NCBI GenBank assembly: GCA_964598695.1
Contig: CAZRDB010000174.1
Span: forward strand, 1 to 10,820
DNA: 10,820 bases
Reading direction: 5' to 3'
From: CAZRDB01 sp964598695
GTDB lineage: Bacteria > Armatimonadota > Zipacnadia > UBA1398
Shown: in pieces, positions 6,761 through 10,820 of the stretch
Numbering within the stretch: the first letter of the stretch is position 1
How the letters are laid out: every line of letters starts with the position of its first letter
Position numbers and translations under genes: made by a program
The notes under the pieces: model-generated
Seen by the model: the letters and a program-made list of their open reading frames with translations, nothing else
What the model was told of the DNA's origin: nothing
Databases searched by the model: none

Positions 6761-7978
6761 ATGAACCGACGAGACTTCCTGCGCGCGACAACGGCCTCGG
6801 CGCTTCTCGGCGCGGCGGAGGCACGCGCCGCCTCGGCCACGGGAAGGACGCCCATGCGGCTGACGGAGCTACGGTACCAGGACCCGCGGACGAGGACCTA
6901 CCTCGGCAGCCCGAGCATCACCCGCACGCCCGACGGCGCGCTGCTCGCCACGCACGACTACTTCGGGCCCGGCTGCCCGCGCAACCACGAGGACGAGGAG
7001 CACCTCACGAGCGTGTACCGCTCGGAGGACGATGGCGCCGCCTGGCACAACGTCTGCCACATCGCGAACGCCTACTGGAGCACGCTGTTCGTCCACGCCG
7101 GGGCGACCTACCTGCTCGGCTGCTCCCAGCAGTACGGCTCGATCGTCCTCCGACGGAGCACCGACAGCGGCTTCACCTGGACCCACCCCAAGGACGAGAA
7201 GAGCGGACGGCTGTTCCAGGGCGGGCCATACCACGAGCCTCCCAACTACCACTGCGCGCCGGTCCCGGTCTGCGTGAGCGACGGCCGGCTCTACCGGGCC
7301 TTCGAGGACTGCGACCCGTGCGTCTGGGGCAGCGGGTTCCGCAGCCTCGTGATCTCCGCGCCGGTCGACGCCGACCTCCTCGATGCCGCGAGTTGGCGGA
7401 TGAGCAACAAGCTGGCCTTCGACCCGGCCTGGACACCGCCCGCGTGGGGCGAGGTCGAGCGGCCGGGCTGGCTCGAGGGCAACGTACTCGAGGCCCCCTC
7501 GGGCGAGCTGTGGAACATCCTCCGGTTCAACTCGACCCCGCTGCCGGACAAGGCGGCCGTGGTCCGCGTTCTCGACGACGGCGCGCGCCTCGAGTTCGAC
7601 CCGGCGACGGGCTACCGGGACTTCCCGGGCGGCATGGCCAAGTTCACCATCCGGCGGGAGCCCGCGACGGGGCTGTACCTCACGCTGAGCAACGGCAACA
7701 CCGACCCGAGCCGGGCCTCCCAGCGCAACGTGCTCTCGCTGCATGCCTCGGAGGACCTGCGCCAGTGGCGGCGCCTCTGCACGCTCCTCGAGGACGACCT
7801 CGGGCTGCCGTGGGAGGAGTCGCTCCGCCGGACCGGCTTCCAGTACGTCGACTGGCACTTCGACGGCGAGGACCTGATCTACCTCGTCCGAACCGCGTAC
7901 AACGGCGCCCACAACTACCACGACGCCAACCGGGTCACGTTCCACCGCCTGCCGGCGTACCGAGCGTTGCTCGGGTAG
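6761..7978 (+). CDS. Tat-exported exo-alpha-sialidase-like (BNR/Asp-box) protein
   Basis: A 405-residue protein starting at ATG 6761 with a twin-arginine signal (NRRDFLRATTASALLGAAEA; RRDFL at residues 3-7, probable cleavage after ARA near residue 23), so it is exported folded. The mature part fits a six-bladed sialidase propeller: YLGSPSITRTPDG opens the first blade, and Asp-boxes are seen at SEDDGAAW (88-95) and STDSGFTW (133-140), with a degenerate one at SEDLRQW (330-336). The stretch VISAPVDADLLDAASW and WLEGNVLEAPSGELWNILR are typical of the bacterial group usually annotated exo-alpha-sialidase. The classical RIP motif of GH33 is not visible near the N-terminus, so the sugar actually released is uncertain. 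No good Shine-Dalgarno is seen in the 43 bases after the GH42-like gene, which points to read-through transcription and perhaps translation from it. The fold is sure; the substrate is not. Confidence 0.83.
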   Translation: MNRRDFLRATTASALLGAAEARAASATGRTPMRLTELRYQDPRTRTYLGSPSITRTPDGALLATHDYFGPGCPRNHEDEEHLTSVYRSEDDGAAWHNVCHIANAYWSTLFVHAGATYLLGCSQQYGSIVLRRSTDSGFTWTHPKDEKSGRLFQGGPYHEPPNYHCAPVPVCVSDGRLYRAFEDCDPCVWGSGFRSLVISAPVDADLLDAASWRMSNKLAFDPAWTPPAWGEVERPGWLEGNVLEAPSGELWNILRFNSTPLPDKAAVVRVLDDGARLEFDPATGYRDFPGGMAKFTIRREPATGLYLTLSNGNTDPSRASQRNVLSLHASEDLRQWRRLCTLLEDDLGLPWEESLRRTGFQYVDWHFDGEDLIYLVRTAYNGAHNYHDANRVTFHRLPAYRALLG

Positions 7979-8000
7979 AGGGGCGGCTCGGCGCGGCGCG
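7979..8000. other. convergent junction between the two gene blocks
   Basis: Only 22 GC-rich bases separate the TAG of the sialidase-like gene from the TAG of the minus-strand DUF72 gene. A small perfect hairpin (six-base stem, GTT loop) lies at 7960-7974, inside the last codons of the sialidase-like gene, but no T-run follows it. No intrinsic terminator can be called, so opposing transcripts may overlap or end by Rho. Confidence 0.4.
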
Positions 8001-8792
8001 CTATCCGCCGGCCTCGGCCAGCAGCTCGCGGAAGGTCTCGGCGTTCTGCGGGGCCTGCCCGTCGCGGTGGTTGTTCATCAGGACCAGAACGCGCTCGGAC
8101 TGTGTGGCCATCTCGCGGACGGGCCCGAGCCACGAGCGCAGCTCCTCGCGGCTGTAGAGGTAGTCGTAGCGCTCCCACGCCTCGTTGTGGTCGTACCACT
8201 TCGCCCGGTTGCGGCCGTGGAAGCGGACGTAGCCGATCGACGAAGTCACGATCGACTGCGGGGGCATGAGACCGGGGAGGTCGGGCTCATCGACGCAGCA
8301 GAGCCCGACGTTGCGCCGGCGGAGCCAGGCGGGGATCGATTCGCGGACCCACTCCCGGTGGCGGAACTCGCAGACCAGTGGGTGGGGGGCAAGCTCGGCA
8401 AACCGTCTCTCGAGCAGCTCACGAGCGGCGTCGGTGGGCCGGAAGCCCTGGGGGAACTGGAGCAGGATGCAGGCGAGCCGGCCGTGCTCGGCGAGGGGGG
8501 CGACGCTCGCGAGGAAGGCGGGGACAGCCTCCGCGGCCTCTGGGGCGTCGACCTCGTGGGTGAGCAGCCGGTTCGCCTTGACGGCGAAGAGGAAGCCGGG
8601 CGGAGTGCGCCGGACCCAGCCCTCGACGACCCGGGCCTCCGGGATCCGGTAGTAGCTGACGTTCACCTCGACGAGTGGGAAGCGCTCGGCGTACAGCTCG
8701 AGGAAGCGCGACTTCGTCGTCCCCGGTGGGTAGAAGGGCCCCACCCAGTCGTCGTAGCTGAAGCCGGAGCACCCGACCAGTACCTCGCCCAT
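8001..8792 (-). CDS. DUF72 domain protein (YecE-like)
   Basis: The product has 263 residues. The ATG at 8792 is preferred over the upstream in-frame start at 8810 because GAGG lies six bases before it and because MGEVLVGCSGFSYDDWVGPFY is the standard beginning of this family. Other family marks are NVSYYRIPEARVVEGWVRRT, PGFLFAVKANRLLTHE, the FHGRN motif around H192 followed by RYDYLYSREELRSW, and NNH at 240-242 near the C-terminus. DUF72 proteins adopt a TIM-barrel fold, are cytosolic and have no firmly established reaction; distant similarity to AP-endonuclease/xylose-isomerase barrels has been proposed. The length is normal and no key motif seems missing. It is the last gene of a likely three-gene minus-strand operon, 39 bases after the isomerase-like gene. 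The family call is very sure; the function is unknown. Confidence 0.93.
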   Translation of the reverse strand: MGEVLVGCSGFSYDDWVGPFYPPGTTKSRFLELYAERFPLVEVNVSYYRIPEARVVEGWVRRTPPGFLFAVKANRLLTHEVDAPEAAEAVPAFLASVAPLAEHGRLACILLQFPQGFRPTDAARELLERRFAELAPHPLVCEFRHREWVRESIPAWLRRRNVGLCCVDEPDLPGLMPPQSIVTSSIGYVRFHGRNRAKWYDHNEAWERYDYLYSREELRSWLGPVREMATQSERVLVLMNNHRDGQAPQNAETFRELLAEAGG

Positions 8793-8795
8793 GGT

Positions 8796-8802
8796 CCACC
8801 TC
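8796..8802 (-). promoter_or_regulatory. ribosome binding site for the DUF72 gene
   Basis: Read on the minus strand this is GAGGTGG, with GAGG six bases before the ATG at 8792. It supports that start over the one at 8810. Confidence 0.6.
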
Positions 8803-8831
8803 GCCCGCACGGCGCCCGCGCGGGCTCAGCC

Positions 8832-9653
8832 TCAGCCAAGCCGCCCGAGCGCCTCCGCCATGACCTCGTGGCCGTGCCGCGCGATCGTCTCCGCGTCGGG
8901 CTCGACGACGAACACCTCGAGCGAGACCCAGCCCTCGTAGCCGATGGCCCGGAGCGCGCCGACGACCTCGTCGAAGTCGAGATCGCCGGTGCCGGGCTCC
9001 CGCTTGGTGGTGTCGTTGGCATGGACATGCGCACACAGGGCTCCGGTTTCAGCGATGATCGTCGAGCGGGGGATCGCCTCGTCTCCCATGCTGTAGCAGT
9101 CGAGCGTGAGCCGCACGTTCGGGTGGTCGACCTCGGCGACGAAGCGCCGGACCTCCTCGGCGGTGTTCAGGAAGTTGGAGATCGAGCGCGCGAGCGGCTC
9201 CATCGCGATCACCACATCGAGCGCGGGGAGGCTCTCGGCGGCCCGCCGGATCGTCTCGACCGAGCGCTGCCAGTAGGCCGCGGGGTCGGCGCCCGCGGGG
9301 AGATCCCGGCTCTTCGGTGAGCCGAAGACCATGTCCCGGCCCCCGAGTTCCGCGCAGAACTCGGCGAGCGCGACGAGATACTCGGCGGTCTCGCGCCGCA
9401 CGGCGTCATCGGGGCAGCCGATGTGGAGCCCCTCCGGCTTCGTGAGCAGCCAGTGGAGGCCGGCGCACGAGAGGCCGGCGCCGCGCAACGCCTTGGCGAT
9501 CCGCGTGCGGAGCGCCGACGGCATCGTGCGGACATCGCCGTGGAGCGAGAACGGGGCGATCTCGAGCCCCTCGTAGCCGATCGAGGCCACGAACTCACAG
9601 GTGCGCTCGATCTCCCAGCCCTCGAACATCTCGTTGCAGATCGCGAGTCTCAT
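8832..9653 (-). CDS. Sugar phosphate isomerase/epimerase (xylose-isomerase-like TIM barrel)
   Basis: A 273-residue cytosolic protein from the ATG at 9653, supported by AGGGGAGG ten bases upstream; the frame stays open further left on the minus strand but that part is antisense to the protease gene and not family-like. The opening MRLAICNEMFEGWEIERTC and GYEGLEIAPFSLHGD are typical of the AP-endonuclease-2/xylose-isomerase-like superfamily. The four expected metal ligands are visible in order: E152 (AMEPL), D185 (TLDCYSMGD), H211 or H209 (HVHANDTTK) and E246 (VSLEVF). These barrels bind a divalent metal and usually interconvert ketoses or epimerise C3 or related positions; some are dehydratases. 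The missing signal peptide separates it from the exported plus-strand enzymes, but an intracellular role in catabolising released sugars is conceivable. It lies between the HtrA-type protease gene (29-base gap) and the DUF72 gene. The fold and metal site are sure; the exact substrate cannot be read. Confidence 0.88.
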   Translation of the reverse strand: MRLAICNEMFEGWEIERTCEFVASIGYEGLEIAPFSLHGDVRTMPSALRTRIAKALRGAGLSCAGLHWLLTKPEGLHIGCPDDAVRRETAEYLVALAEFCAELGGRDMVFGSPKSRDLPAGADPAAYWQRSVETIRRAAESLPALDVVIAMEPLARSISNFLNTAEEVRRFVAEVDHPNVRLTLDCYSMGDEAIPRSTIIAETGALCAHVHANDTTKREPGTGDLDFDEVVGALRAIGYEGWVSLEVFVVEPDAETIARHGHEVMAEALGRLG

Positions 9654-9663
9654 CGTGCGGCGT

Positions 9664-9671
9664 CCTCCCCT
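9664..9671 (-). promoter_or_regulatory. ribosome binding site for the isomerase-like gene
   Basis: On the minus strand this reads AGGGGAGG, ten bases before the ATG at 9653, in the 29-base gap after the protease stop codon. It fixes the start and argues against the longer open frame. Confidence 0.65.
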
Positions 9672-9682
9672 GGGCGCAACGG

Positions 9683-10820
<1,138 letters not shown>

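Noticed and set aside
7960..7974. Hairpin with six-base stem as a terminator of the plus-strand block
   Set aside because: It lies within the coding end of the sialidase-like gene and is not followed by a T-run; such short stems are frequent in GC-rich DNA.
8067..9320. Plus-strand open frame of 417 codons
   Set aside because: Runs antisense across both the DUF72 and isomerase-like genes, whose families are certain.

Overview
This is a very GC-rich window (well over two-thirds G+C by eye), almost wholly coding, with seven protein genes in two convergent blocks. No RNA gene, mobile element, CRISPR array or gap longer than about 45 bases was seen. The gene content suggests a bacterium of the Planctomycetota/PVC or a similar phylum: a secreted protein joining a hydrazine-synthase-alpha-like propeller and cytochrome region to a formylglycine-generating-enzyme-like (SUMF1/EgtB/PvdO) domain, a HEAT-repeat protein, a Tat-exported BNR/sialidase-like protein and a xylose-isomerase-like TIM barrel. 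Phylum placement is inferred from family distribution, not from a marker gene.

Plus-strand block (1-7978). The C-terminal part of a HEAT-repeat protein (9-602) has an in-frame TAG at its left edge. Nine bases later comes a 1300-residue secreted mosaic protein (612-4514): glutamine-amidotransferase/ThuA-like N-terminal region, HzsA-type propeller, two CXXCH haem sites, Pro/Ala linker, FGE-like C-terminal domain. Thirteen bases after its stop, behind a strong Shine-Dalgarno, is a GH42-like TIM-barrel protein with a signal-peptide-like start (4528-6717). Forty-three bases further is a Tat-exported exo-alpha-sialidase-like beta-propeller protein (6761-7978). The close spacing suggests one transcription unit for secreted proteins, probably acting on glycans, with the cytochrome/FGE-like protein as an exported partner of unknown reaction.

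Minus-strand block (8001-10820), read right to left: an HtrA/DegP-type serine protease with one PDZ domain whose N-terminus runs off the window, then a sugar phosphate isomerase/epimerase-like protein, then a DUF72 (YecE-like) protein. Gaps of 29 and 39 bases and good ribosome sites suggest an operon. The two blocks converge with only 22 bases between their stop codons.

The most interesting object is the large mosaic protein. It has the HzsA-like scaffold and two haem sites, but its FGE-like domain lacks the catalytic cysteine pair, and no sulfatase or anammox gene lies nearby. Its actual reaction is open.
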